A stretch of 64,000 nt of DNA from Metellina segmentata (taxonomy: Eukaryota; Arthropoda; Arachnida; Araneae; Tetragnathidae): the NCBI GenBank assembly GCA_947359465.1, contig OX375876.1, positions 70,128,998 to 70,192,997 on the forward strand, in the 5' to 3' direction. Below, in pieces: positions 11,711 through 22,900 of this stretch. The position numbers and the translations under genes are program-made. How positions within the stretch are numbered: position 1 is the first letter of the stretch; each line of letters opens with the position of its first letter. Under the pieces are notes generated by a model. The model was not told where the DNA came from. It did no database searches and saw nothing but the letters and a program-made list of their open reading frames with translations.

Positions 11711-11984
11711 ACGTATTCTACAATTTAAACATTCGGATAAGTCGAGATAGTAGTTTAGTTTAAATGACACAGATGCAATTTTTTAATAGGCTGCATACAA
11801 AAATCCAGACACATAACGTGAAATAAAGATATACATGCACAAAGGACATTTTGTTTTTACAGAAAAGAGAAATGCACTCAAGGTAAGTTAAGGGAATTGA
11901 ACCAACGTCGTCTACAGATTGCTAATATAATCGGTGATAAAAATAGATATCCACCAGGGGTCCCTAGATAAGTTCGTGTAGGCA

Positions 11985-12175
11985 GGTTGTTGAATATACG
12001 CCTTACTGATGCAACTCAACGCGCAATGGTAATGGTACGGAATCAATCCAGAAGTGAAAATTTCGAGAGCAACATCTGTCTATTTTGAACAACGGCCAGA
12101 CGACGAGGTCACATCTGAGATAGAACCACACTCACCAAACTGGTTAAATTCAGCGTTCACCAGCCATACATATAT
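11985..12175 (-). mobile_element. Diverged SINE-A fragment
   Basis: On the minus strand it shows GACCTCGTCGTCTGGCC then GTTGTTCAAAATA, matching the SINE-A middle. A B-box-like GGTTCAATTCC lies at about 11897-11907 on the same strand, so an older composite copy may extend leftwards. Confidence 0.45.
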
Positions 12176-12375
12176 TTTTTTTTGTTTGCATCTAATTTCA
12201 AACTCGCGATCCTCCGATTGATAATTCACGAATTAATTGAGTTACTGTGACCTACATACACAAATTAATTTCAATTTTACAGAAGAGTAAATAAACACTC
12301 AATACAAGTCACAGGAATTAAGCTTGAGCCACCTAAAGCTTGGAGGTAGGTAGGAATTTTAATTAACGTTGCACT

Positions 12376-12665
12376 GGACACAACACAACGAGTTATTGAC
12401 GACAGTTTGGGAATAATACCCCTATGGGAAAGATCCGAGAACCCCACTAAGTAATTTCTAACCACGGTCAGATGGCGAGGCAACACCTGAGCTGGAATCC
12501 CACTCTCTAAACTTTCACACCGCACCAACATGAGAACATTTGAGGCCATGGCGGATTTAACGTGCACCAAGCCCCTTTGTACACGACGGTCTTTAGATGG
12601 ATTCAAACTCTTAATTATCCGGTTGCTAATTCTTTACTCTTTCAACCGGACTACGGTGGCCGGAC
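12376..12665 (-). mobile_element. SINE-A copy
   Basis: Read on the minus strand: a tRNA-like head near 12600-12665, then TTAAATCCGCCATGGCCTCAA, a GTTGCCTCGCCATCTGACCG string, TCGGATCTTTCCC and the 3' part ending in CGTTGTGTTGTG. The frame of about 109 codons here is a chance translation of the SINE. Confidence 0.75.
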
Positions 12666-12669
12666 AGCT

Positions 12670-13194
12670 TAGAGGATGATAGCCCAGCAGCTTTTACAGT
12701 AAAATTCCAGAACAATGTCTAAAAATAAGAAATTTTCTTTCATAATATTCTGAAATTATAAATAAAGTATTATCTCGACATGTCGTGCTTTTAGGGGACA
12801 CGGAAAGCAGAACCTCTTTATTCTCCCTTTTACTTTTAACTGGAACACATGATTTGCATATTCGCTGCAATAGATATGATTCCTTCCAAACATTGTGCAA
12901 ATTTCAAAGCCTTTTGGATGTTTCCTACATGGTGTTACATCAATGGTTCTCTGTTTACCGATGTTGCCTGTTGCGCCACGAATAACATTCCTGGGAGGCA
13001 TAGTTTTATTTTATTTCTATAATTATATGCATGTTAGGTGGTAGATTCACTTTGTAGTTGGTGAAATAATTAACCCGACGAGGAGTTCACACGTATTTTT
13101 CCACTTTGAAACTTGTAGTCATTCGTTTTTTATAAATTCTAACCAGTTTTGAACATTTGACCAATCGTAACTTTCCAAAATATTATCTGATAAG
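12670..13194. other. Spacer, no gene seen
   Basis: Three short overlapping frames are open on both strands around 12700-13000, without recognisable domains. No feature called. Confidence 0.5.
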
Positions 13195-13885
13195 CAATAG
13201 AATATTTCAAAATATATTGTGTTCTATAGAAATGAGCAATGGAATGTTTCCAAAGGTTCAAATTCAAAGAAATTATCAATAAAAAGTATTTATAGAGGAT
13301 TCTATTGCAAAAAACAATGGAATATTTCCAAGGGTATCTATTCTGAGAAAAAGTACAAAGAAAATTTAGGAAAGTACCAATACAATCTTTAGAAATTCTA
13401 TTCTGAAGAACGAATCAATAGAATCTATTGTATGGATTTCATTCCAAGAAAAAATGATCAATAGAATCTATAATATGGATTCCATTCCAAGAAAATGAAC
13501 AATAGAATCTATTATATGGATTCCATTCCAAGAAAATGAAAAATAGAATATATTATATGGAATCCCTTCCAAGGAAATGAGCAATATAATCAATTATATG
13601 GATTGCATTCGAAGAAAATGAGCAGTAGAATCATTAAAAACATATTTTGTTCTTGAGGAAAGAGAAGTAAGAATAAGAAATTTCCAATAGAATATTTTCA
13701 AAGAATATATTCTATTCTATAGACAAACTCAATAGAAAATTTCCAAAGAATAGATTCTATTCTATAGACAAAATCAATAGAAAATTTCCCAAGAATAGAT
13801 TCTATTCTATAGACAAAATCAATATAAAATTTCCAAAAGATTCTATTCTAAGGAAAGTATCAATATATTATTTCCAAAGATTGAA
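13195..13885. repeat. Minisatellite arrays, units of about 41 and 45 bp
   Basis: Two related arrays. Around 13400-13625 a 41-bp unit with GGATTCCATTCCAAGAAAAT and AATAGAATCTATTATAT repeats about five times. Around 13690-13855 a 45-bp unit with AGATTCTATTCTATAGACAA repeats about three to four times. Both share the AATAGAAT/ATTCTATT theme, and the flanks (13195-13400) hold more degraded units. No spacers, so not a CRISPR array. Confidence 0.85.
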
Positions 13886-15055
13886 TGAATCTATGAATTC
13901 ATTAATTCAATAGATGTAGTTATTTGTACATTAATGTGTTGTAGGGCAAAAACAATATTACACTTATCCGAAATCTCTCAATGATCAGAAGGTTAAAGCT
14001 TTGGACACGTCCATGTCCTCACTATTTTACAGAACGCAAGCAAACATACGGCACGCATTTAGTATGAATGTGTAAAAAATACATACATTGTCATGTATAG
14101 TGAAAATAGAAATGCATTCGTTCTCAAATTTAAATATGAATCGTCATGGTTTCATACATTATTAAATAAACCTCACTTGTGAAGTAAAAACAGCCAATGC
14201 AGTAGTATTGATTTGTACGTTTTACCGTTGAATAAATATTTTAGTATCATATATTCTAGTAATTCAAATGTTATATGTATAACTTCGTTTAAATACCGTT
14301 CCGTTGCAGATATTACTTTGTAAGTTAGTTGCTTTGTCAAAACACGCTTCAAAAGACCCTTTAATCCAATAACTGTCAAATCGTAACATCAACTCAGTCC
14401 TAGGAATTGATGTTTCAATAATATTATGTTTTAATAATATAATTCGAGGGATACAACTGAATCAACTGTGTTCAGTTCATTTCTCTTTCCATGCAAATAT
14501 ATTTTAGTTTAGGAATAGCTATTTATACTTCTTCCGACAGAAATATATACAAATAGATGCTGAAAACAAATGATAAACATGTTTAATTAAATTTGCTTTA
14601 AGCAGTGTAGCTTCTTTCTGAATGCGATTATGTGTTAAACGTAACTATTAAATTAATATTGAACACAATAGAATGAGATTGAATTCTAAAAGCCATCGAT
14701 AACATTTTTTTAAATTCCAATTTTGCAATACTTTGTTTGCCTACATGTGTGTTTAAGTTTAATATTGAAAGTTTAAAATAGCGATTCTCTTTCCTCAAGA
14801 ACAGAATATTTTGTAAAGATTCTATATTAGCTTTGAATTGCAAATGTCACGTATATCTAGCAATTTATTCAAAACCGCAATATCAAAATCACTACAAATC
14901 AATAATCGTGGAATATTACATATATATTTGTTATGTTTAATATATACCTATATTCCATTACCAATGCATCAAGTTTCATGGTGATGAATACTTCAATGTC
15001 ATATATTGTCTTTATTATTCGCAAATGTGGTATAATTGAATTTTATTTAGAATGA
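13886..15055. other. AT-rich spacer, no gene seen
   Basis: Nothing recognisable beyond short frames without motifs. Confidence 0.6.
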
Positions 15056-15552
15056 CCCTTCTTTGCATAATGGTGGAAATTTCCATCATAATATTGAATG
15101 CCCAAAAATTATATAAAAGAACAAGTTCACTTTAAGTTGATCATGTCTGGATACCTTTTTAATGTCCATTGCATAAAAAAAAACATAGCTGTCAAAAATA
15201 AGCAAGTGTCACTATCAGTAAAACGAGCTTGAAGTTGTCATTCCGCTGTTTGTTGTAGTTGCAATAAACGTATGATTTCGTTTTTAATTTTGTTTTTTTA
15301 TATTTGAGTTTCTATTTCTAAAATAGTGAAAATAAGTGGAAGAAAGGTTTGTAACATGTGTTTCTGTTATTTTTAGAGCAATTTCTAAAAAAGTTTGCGT
15401 TTAATTTTAAAAAATACCACATGATACCATAATATTGTTTTTTGCTAAATTTATACTAAGATTTTTTTAAGCATTTTTCCTTTAATTTTTAACATGAATT
15501 ATATCAACTTGATTTATTTCACCAATAAAGAAAAAAATCATGCAAAGAAGGG
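15056..15552. mobile_element. piggyBac-type MITE, 497 bp
   Basis: The left tip CCCTTCTTTGCATAAT (from 15056) pairs with the right tip, which reads CCCTTCTTTGCATGAT when reverse-complemented from 15552. Thirteen bases match perfectly from the end. TTAA follows at 15553-15556; the left flank is ATGA (15052-15055), a decayed TTAA. There is no coding capacity. Confidence 0.65.
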
Positions 15553-15556
15553 TTAA

Positions 15557-16735
15557 TGTTTGCTTTAGGATACAGGCTGAAATTGGGGAGTTTAAAAAAT
15601 TATAAGTACTTTGGAGGCTTGTTCTAATATTTCAATGGAAAAGGAATAGAAAATATATTTAAATCTGAGTTAATGATGACATCGACATGATTTAAATTTC
15701 GTCGTCCAGTCAATGCCAAATGGTAATGTAATGGTTAGTAGATATGGGCAAAACAATTTTTACCATAGCAGTGTTAAAGGTTATTGCACGTGACACACGG
15801 GAAGTCGTAGTGCAACTCTGATTTAACACCTGAATTTCACCGCATAAAACACTATCAAATTTGTATACAATTAATAGACACGCAAGATATACTCAACACA
15901 TAAATACACAGATTTCTGATATTAGAATAATTTTATCGTCTAAAGCTTTAAGCATGATTATTAACTTACACAACAAGAATATCTAGGAAACGAAAATAAA
16001 CCGGATTGAAAATGTAAATTGATGTAAATGTCCAAAACGAATAACCAAATGATCGTATTTTATCAAAAAGGTATTTTTTAAAATTGATCATTATTGTAGG
16101 AAATGTAAAAACGTATGTAAGTGGGCTAGCTCTATCTGTCATATTATACTGCTTAATCAAAAACTAGTCTTAACCTTTGCGCTGCGGCGATTATAATTTT
16201 ACCTTATATTTAATTTTTCAATCGACGGAGAGAACGGCTCTTTCACCTGCATCTCCGACGCCCCTTACCTAATTACCTAACTTGAGCGATAGAATTTCGA
16301 GTGGCATTTAAGACTGACGTTTTGTGTGTGAGAGATATCACTAGAGCGAGATTCTGTTTTCCACCTAAGCTTTCATACCTCACGGTCAATAGGGTAGGGT
16401 ACCAAACAAAAGGTAGAAACCTCTAGAGAGTCAGTCACTGACAGCTCGTAAATGGGGATCGATGCCAGCGGTCACTTGAAAAAGGGATAACATCCACCGT
16501 ACAAAGATCTATACCATACTGGTGTAAACTAGATTTTAGAGATAACAATTGTATATCTGCGACAGCTTAAAGGTTATGTCAACAAATTGTTATTTCGATT
16601 GAAAAGTAGCTCCGTAGCTCAGCAAGACAACCTCATACTTCCAGTACGTGAAAAAGCCCTGCGTGTCTATGTGCTATCAGCTATTTCTTTTACTTTGCGA
16701 ACAGCAACTAAAGTTCTTAACCTTTGTACACAGTT
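15557..16735. other. Spacer, no gene seen
   Basis: A more complex stretch at about 16190-16480 has no recognised product. At 16171 the string TTAACCTTTGCGCTGCGGCG resembles a piggyBac-type tip next to TTAA, but no partner end was found. Confidence 0.45.
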
Positions 16736-16739
16736 TGGC

Positions 16740-17360
16740 TAATAAGTGACAGGCACCGCCCTTGCTGAAGAATTACGGTTGTCATTTGATGTATCATTCG
16801 ATAATTCAATTCAGAAATTCCTACTTGAACGCTATAGTGGTATCTAATATTTACCACAGTGGTTGAAGGCTTACTGCATCCTTGATAAAACTCAGCATAT
16901 CCTGCTTCAACGCTGAAGTGGTATCTGACATGCCACATGAGTTGAAGGATCTGAAATTTCATCTTAAACACTATCAATTTCTGCCTAAGCGCTGTAATGA
17001 TATATAACAGATACCGCACCTGCTGAAGAGTTACGGTTGTCATTTAATGGGTACATAATCCCAGATCATTCAATTCATTAATTCCTGCTTAAACGCGGGA
17101 ATGATAGTTGATAGATATGTATACACTCAATCTGAAGGAGTTAGGGTTTTCCGTCTTCAACGATAACAATCTCTTCTTTTAAAGTCTTCAGTGATGTGCG
17201 ACAGATACAGCACGTGCTGAAGGGTTAAAGTAATTTTATGAGTCCCTCGTCCCAGATCATTTATTTCAGCAATTCCTGCTTAAGTGATAATCTGATCTGA
17301 GATACATCATCTGCTCAAGGTTCTACGAGTTTTCATTTGATGGGTCCATTCGTCCCAGAC
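16740..17360. repeat. Degenerate tandem array (old satellite)
   Basis: Recurring strings at irregular spacing: TGCTGAAG followed by a GTTA-type string near 16758, 17011 and 17211; TTCCTGCTTAA-type strings near 16826, 16900, 16976, 17082 and 17270; CCCAGATCATT near 17060 and 17250. The units are too diverged for an exact period; subunits of 75-100 bp are likely. Confidence 0.65.
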
Positions 17361-18576
17361 TATTTAATAGCAAAACATATTTGTATTGAAAGTGGATCAA
17401 ACAGGCACAGTTTAATTGCCATTATTGAAATTCCCATTGAAACAGTAAGGCCAATAGCATATTAATTTCATCCACTTTCATAAAAGGGCAAACATTTTCT
17501 CAAATGATCACATCTTTTCGAAGACAAAGGCAATATTGAATGAGTAATATTTGAAGGACAAAATCATTTACATCCATTGGATTGTAAATTGCTCAAGTTA
17601 TTCGCAGTAACACGTAATTATGAGTAGTTCTTAGTTTTCTAACAATAAGAATGATCCTCTCGAAAGCAATTAAGCTATCTTACCTGAAGGGATCTAGAAA
17701 TTCACCGACATTCCTTTGTCAAATTAGAGTAACCATTTAACTCTTTGACTGCATATTGATTATGGCGCAAAAACCTCTTTTTCCTTATGCTTTGTTTTTC
17801 TCCTTGAAGATTTGAAGCATGCTTGAATCACGGTATCGATTTTTATGAGTCTTTTATGCATTTTAATGAGGAAGATTGAATAGATAGCCATATTTAATTT
17901 CACAATATATTTCCGCTCTATTCACTCCGATGTTTTATGAGGATTAGAAACAAACGGTAATGAAGAAGGTTGCAAGGATAAAAAGCTGTTTTTAAGGGAA
18001 CATATTATTTGGAGGATAATGAACCTAGCTGATTCTGTGCGTGTGCTATGTTATTCTAGGTACAAAAGGAATAATGAAGTACCAAATCTTCGGGTTTAGT
18101 TCCGAAGTCTACTTATAACTTATCATTGTAAATTAAATGAGTAAATGTAGAATTTCCATGTTGTACATAGTTGTACTTGGATAATAATGTGCATATTATT
18201 TTGACAAAGATATTATTACGCAATAAATAAAAGAAAACAGTGTGGGTGTATGTATGTGCGCGTGGGTGTGAATTGCATAAATTTCAGAAATAATTTACAA
18301 AATTAATGTTAGTGGATAAAAGTTTACTAGAGTAATTTTTGAGAACAATTAGGACAGCAAGAATTGAAATATACTCTTTAACATATTTTTACATAGCATA
18401 TTTACATGTTTCATTAAGAAATATCATCTAGAAAACACTAAAGATGCAGCATGATAAACCTGAATTATCAATAAAGGCATAACTAAAAATTCAGTATAAC
18501 CAAGTATCAATTACATACATTTTCTTATTTAGATTAAAAACATAAAACAAACTAAATATTTTCAAGTATGATAGTT
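17361..18576. other. AT-rich spacer, no gene seen
   Basis: A GT-rich patch at 18240-18270 is the only notable feature. Confidence 0.6.
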
Positions 18577-19595
18577 CACTTTATAGCAACAAAATAGACA
18601 CACCGATTATAATAAACATTAGTGGATGTGAAGAACATTTAAAGAAAGACAAACAATTAAAATTTCAGAATAATTGAATATTGAATAATGATTTAGTTCA
18701 CAGTTTAACCGTTACAAAGGGAGGGGAAAAATAAGGCGTTGGTCCATCATTGGCCTGGATACAAGCTTCCACCCGGCGTAACATAGACTGAAAAAGTTCC
18801 CGGAGAGTGGAATTTCTTGCCAAACTGTCTCCGTCGAGCTAAATGGTCAACATTCCGGGTTGGTTGCAATCGCCTTCCCGTTACGTCCAAAATTTGCACT
18901 ATTTGAGAGAGATCAGGAGACCTAGCTGGACAAGGAAGTGTTGGGAAAGCTTGAAGACAATTCATAGTAACATGTGTCGTGTGGGACGGGCATTGTCGAG
19001 TTTAAAAGTAAGTCCGGGGTATAGCAAAAGGAACAGTAACATAACCGGTCGTAGAATGTAGTCTACGTACAGGTGTGCTGTATGTGTGTCAGAAATGACA
19101 TCCAAAGGGGTCCGTCTATCAATGGAGATGGCACCCTAGACCATAACACCCTGTTGTGGGAATGTGTGGCATGCCATAGTAATGACAGGATCCCCACGCT
19201 GCCCTGGACGTCTGTAGACTAGGGATAAGACACTGTGGTGACGTAGTAAGTTCAACCATTTTCCTTTTTGCGTCAATCATTTTTGCGAACTAAAACTAGA
19301 TAAGTGTCAATCAAAATCCTTAGCAAATGAAATAATTTCAGCGTATTAACTTAGCCAATCACCGCAGACAGAAGGTGTGGTTAATGCATTCCTCCCAGTG
19401 ATCCGAGCCGAACGGATATAACTTTCCGCTCTGAGTCTGAGCCAAAAGGACCTATGTCCCTTCCTTCCTAATTTCTTCTTTGTCTTATATGTAGCGTGTG
19501 TTATGTGGTGATTAAAAGTCGAATATTCACCTAAATCCTTCTGATAAATGACTCTAACACAAACATACCCGATACCACTATAACATCGACAACAA

Positions 19596-19715
19596 AACAT
19601 CGATGTACAAAATTAAAACATCGATGTTCAAAATTAAAACATCGATGTTCAAAATTAAAACATCGATGTTCAAAATTAAAACATTGATGTTCAAAACTAA
19701 AACATCGATGTTGAT
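19596..19715. repeat. Tandem 20-bp repeat with ACATCGATGT core
   Basis: About six units of AACATCGATGTTCAAAATTA in near-perfect tandem. Single ACATCGATGT-type motifs recur near 20360-20460, 20590-20660, 20990-21090 and 21225-21300. ACATCGATGT is self-complementary. Such subterminal repeats in hAT elements usually bind transposase; that role is inferred. Confidence 0.8.
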
Positions 19716-20003
19716 AATACATCGACCAAAAACCGTCGATGTTTTTAAAAATTGGTATATTTAAACTCCATCGCCCCCCCCCCCAATTTCTTAAGTCTGG
19801 TTTAGTAACCACAAACATAAATGTTCGGGGGTGGGATTTAATTTGTCATTTGCCATGTTTATTAATTTAAAACTAAGATTACTGAAACTGTCAAAACAAG
19901 TTTAAAAAAATTAATAAGAACAATTAACAAATCTTTTATTTTCAAAATGAATAATATAAAAGAAAATAATATTCACAACAATGGGACGTAGGTACTACCA
20001 ACT

Positions 20004-21300
20004 ATAAGTATAATTAGGTAGGTACATAATAATTATTATTGTTATTTATTATTAATTATTTATCAACTTATAGGGGGGGGGACATAAAAAACGTATTTTT
20101 TATTTACTGTAAATAAAAAATATTGTGGCCTATAATTATTATATGCCCCAATATTTGTTATTTACAGTTTGTAAAAAAATAATTTTGTCAACATCCACCT
20201 TAAGCCGACTTCTTTTTTCACAAACTATCCCACCAGTTTGAGAAAAAACTCTTTCTGATGGAACGGATGTCCTTCATCACTGACAAATACTTAGATGCAC
20301 GGTTATTTTTCTTAATTTTTGCTATGATTCTTTTTTTTTTAATTCAAAAATAAAACAGCGACAACGTAAAAACATCGACAATGTTAAACAAACATCGTCT
20401 TCAATAAATCGATTGTAAATACATCGAAGTTTTAAAAATATCGGCATCGATGTCGCATCCCTACTTTTCAGACCCTTCACACTAGACCACTTTGGTCTAA
20501 AAATATGTTCAATTACTGATTATGAAAATTATGCTACTTGGTTATTTTTTACGTATTTATAATGATACTTTTTTCATTTAAAAGTAAAATATCGACAAGT
20601 ATAAACCGCGATGTTAAAAAAACATCGGCTCCAATACATCGATGTTTTTTTATAAAACAACGATGTTTAAAAGTATAATTAGGTAGGTACATAACAATAA
20701 TTATTGCTAGTTATTATTAATTATTTATCAACGTATTGGGAGAAAAGACAACAAACTTATTTTAATTTACTGTAAGTAAAAAATATTGGGGCTATAATTA
20801 TTATAGGTCTCAATATTTGTTATTTACAGTTCGTAAAAAAGAGAAGTTTGTTAACTTTCACCACCTTTAGCCGACTTCTTTTTTCACCAGTTAGGAAAAA
20901 ACTCTTTCTGATGGGACAGATGTCGCCACAAATACGTAGTTGAACGGTTATTTTTCTTAATTTTTACTATGGTGTTTTTTCATTCAAAAATAAAACATCG
21001 AAAACGTGAAAACATCGATGTTAAACAGCCATTGGCTCCAATAAATCGATGGTAAATACAACAATGACAATGATTTTAAAGACATCGATGTCGCATCCCT
21101 ACTTTTCAGACCCTTCACACTTGGCCACTTTGGTCTAAAGGTATGTTCAATTTATTGATTATGACAATTATGCTACTTGGTATTTTTTTAAATTACTTTT
21201 TTCACTTAAAAATAAAACATCGACAAGTGTAAACATCGATGTTACAAAAATATCGGCTCCAATACATCGATGTTTTTTTATAAAACATCGACTTTGATGT
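20004..21300. repeat. Internal duplication of about 650 bp
   Basis: The block from about 20004 (AAGTATAATTAGGTAGGTAC) recurs from about 20670 with the same order of landmarks: TATTTGTTATTTACAGTT, GCCGACTTCTTTTTTCAC, AAAAAACTCTTTCTGATG, GATGTCGCATCCCTACTTTT and CCACTTTGGTCTAAA. Copies differ by substitutions and indels. Confidence 0.85.
20142..20264 (-). pseudogene. hAT transposase C-terminal (dimerisation) fragment
   Basis: The minus-strand frame gives 41 codons beginning VPSERVFSQTGGIVCEKRSR, followed by a hydrophobic segment with IIFLQTVN. This is the conserved hATC dimerisation motif (PSERVFS...R) at the end of hAT transposases. Upstream sequence (20265-20310 on the plus map) continues the similarity out of frame. 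A second, more damaged copy lies at about 20800-20915, where PSERVFS is followed directly by a stop. No catalytic RNase H-like part was recognised. Only the relic of an autonomous hAT remains. Confidence 0.75.
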
Positions 21301-21553
21301 CGTATCCCTATTGCAGACTAGTCTGCGGTTGTCATCAGGACACAGTTGGAAACGGGACTCGTCACTGAAGACTATACGTCCCCAGTCAGCGCTGTTACAA
21401 GTTGATCAAGTTCGGCACAACTCCTTCTTGGTTTTTTGTTATACAGAGGCGGTTCGCACATTTTTTAGACAATGTATGTTGTATTCACAAAACTAAATTA
21501 CATAAAATTCTTGTGTTTTAAATGTTCTATTTCATAGCCCTTATTCCGAACTA

Positions 21554-21885
21554 GCCGACCAACCGGTATAGTGGTTAAGGTGTTAGCCTCTAGATCGGAA
21601 GGTTCCTGGTTCGAATCCGGGTCCGGGCATGGATGTTTGTAAACGTATGGTGTAGAGGCGGTTGGTGCACCTTAAATCTGTCGTGGCCGAAAGTCCTCAC
21701 GTTGGGTTGGCGTGGAAGTTTGGAGAGTGGGGTGCCAGCTCAGGTGTTGCTTCGTCATCTGACCGTGGTTCAAAATTACGAGGTGTTGTCCTCGGATTTT
21801 TCCTTTAAGGGACTGATCCCGGACCGTCGTCAATAGCCCGTTGTGTTGCTCTAGTACGACGTTAACTAAAATTACCAATTACCAA
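21554..21885 (+). mobile_element. SINE-A, best copy, with 12-bp target duplication
   Basis: A 332-bp tRNA-derived SINE. The head (21554 to about 21626) has an A-box-like TATAGTGGTTAAGG and a B box GGTTCGAATCC, so it could be read by RNA polymerase III. The body carries the family strings and ends in an ATTACCAATTACCAA tail. TATTCCGAACTA is repeated exactly at 21542-21553 and 21886-21897. It sits just past the stop of the mariner transposase relic. Of the copies here it has the clearest promoter boxes and is probably the youngest. Confidence 0.85.
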
Positions 21886-21916
21886 TATTCCGAACTATCT
21901 TTCGACACCGTAATTT

Positions 21917-22749
21917 CTAGGATAAGAATGCCTTTTGAAGTGTCAGAAGAGGTATTCTATCCCATTCTTCCTGAACAGCTTTCCAGAGTCCTGTAAAGGT
22001 TGTGGGACGACGTTTGGATAATGCAGATTTTAAAAGTCCGAAAGCACAAAAATCCATAGGTGATACATCGGGAGATTTAGTAGAGATATTAGTGAAGGGT
22101 ATGGCCTTGATACCGGTTTTTCGTTCCATTTCTTTTAGGAAATTTACAGTGGATTTTGATGTGTGACTGCTAGCTTTGTCTTGATGAAGTTCCACAGATT
22201 GATGGCACTGTGGGTAAAGCGATGGTATTTCATTCAGAAAAATGACGATAAAATATGTTTCTGATAGTATTTGGAGTAAATCTTGACGTTTTATTTCCAC
22301 TCTCTCTATTTTCAACTTGCCATTACATGAAAAAAAAAACCAGCAACAATCATGAATTCCTTATAAAAACTTTCTTTCGATTCTGTGAACCATGTACTTA
22401 AATTTTTTTCTCCCCTTTTATGAAAATAAATGGCTCTTTTATTTTGCTGCAATCGTTTAAATATACCCATGATTCATCTATTGCGTCAATGTTGTTCCGT
22501 TTTTCTTTGGATAAGTGTAATAGTCGCAGATGGTCCGTTTCTTCCTTGGATACTTGTTTGGAATTTGTGTCCCACTTGAGGCTCCAATTTGCCGTTTTTT
22601 CCTTTCTTTTTGACGATATTACCTATCGACGCTTTAGATATCACAAAACCATGACTCTCACATCGTTTTTGGGTAACGGAATATGAATATTTATCTTCCG
22701 AAAGACCATAAATATAGCCTTCAAACCACTGCTTCGTTAAAAACGTCAT
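21917..22749 (-). pseudogene. Mariner-type transposase relic (DD41D spacing)
   Basis: The start at 22749 gives MTFLTKQWFEGYIYGL, a helix-turn-helix N-terminus. In the damaged middle (22320-22480) the first catalytic Asp is visible in IDAIDESWVYL. The uninterrupted part 21917-22315 holds the second Asp in ELHQDKASSHTSKS and the third in SPDVSPMDF. I count 41 residues between these two, the DD41D spacing of rosa-like mariners. The frame ends at a TAG (21917-21919), after which the same frame continues with a basic segment (KLRCRK), so this stop is probably a lesion too. At least two frame changes lie between 22330 and 22480. Not functional. Confidence 0.75.
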
Positions 22750-22900
22750 TTTGAATAAAAACAAACCTCTCAAGCCTTAGACGATAATTTTGACTTTTAA
22801 AAACATAGTACAACTGCAATTATTTCTTTTGCAGCAAACTATTTTTTATTAACGATAACCAAAATCGTCTAAAAAATGTCTGAACAGCCTCTGTAGAGTA

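Larger units (their letters stand above)
19220..21310 (-). mobile_element. hAT-type element inserted in Tc1 relic A
   Basis: The left tip TAGGGATAAGAC (19220-19231) pairs with the right tip GTCGTATCCCTA (21299-21310), 11 of 12 complementary. Candidate 8-bp duplications are CTGTAGAC (19212-19219) and TTGCAGAC (21311-21318), 6 of 8 matching; the host Tc1 sequence resumes directly after. TAGGG tips and 8-bp duplications fit hAT. Inside are ACATCGATGTT-type subterminal repeats and two copies of a decayed hAT transposase C-terminus, so the element seems to contain an internal duplication or a second hAT copy. Confidence 0.65.
18729..21425 (-). pseudogene. Tc1-like transposase relic, two separated pieces
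   Basis: Pieces at 18729-19211 and 21319-21425 align in order with the transposase at 24504-25517: the same lines are found for the SPDLSP region near 18900-18925, the central GGTCCGTCTATCAATGGAGA region near 19108, and the SDESRF region near 21335-21395. Several frameshifts, internal losses (for example after 18830) and missing N-terminal DNA-binding sequence make it non-functional. The gap between the pieces is the hAT-type insertion. Confidence 0.75.
21444..22893 (-). mobile_element. Mariner-type element (DD41D group), in Tc1 relic A
   Basis: Terminal repeats CAGAGGCGGTTCGCACATTT (from 21444) and CAGAGGCTGTTCAGACATTT (reverse complement from 22893), both continuing TTTAGAC. TA flanks each side (21442-21443 and 22894-22895). 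The flanks join to rebuild TTGTTATAGAGTA, the right terminal repeat of the host Tc1 relic. It contains a broken transposase and a nested SINE-A. Confidence 0.8.
18577..22900 (-). mobile_element. Tc1-like relic A, split by two later transposons
   Basis: The left terminal repeat from 18577 (CACTTTATAGCAACAAAATA then GACACACC) matches the family tip seen at 25763 (CACTCTATAACAAAAATC...GACGCACC). The right terminal repeat begins at about 21420 (TCCTTCTTGG, a short deletion, then TTTTTTGTTATA), is interrupted by the mariner at 21444-22893, and resumes as GAGTA at 22896-22900. Without the insertions (19220-21310 and 21444-22893) the relic is under 800 bp, so part of the 5' coding half is deleted as well. 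Confidence 0.7.

Noticed and set aside
13195..13885. CRISPR-like repeat array
   Set aside because: Units are directly tandem and diverged with no unique spacers, and the genome is eukaryotic.
16171..16190. Possible piggyBac tip next to TTAA
   Set aside because: No matching opposite end was found within the window.
16617..16660. tRNA-like string GTAGCTCAGCAAGAC
   Set aside because: No B box downstream and no fold; too weak to call.
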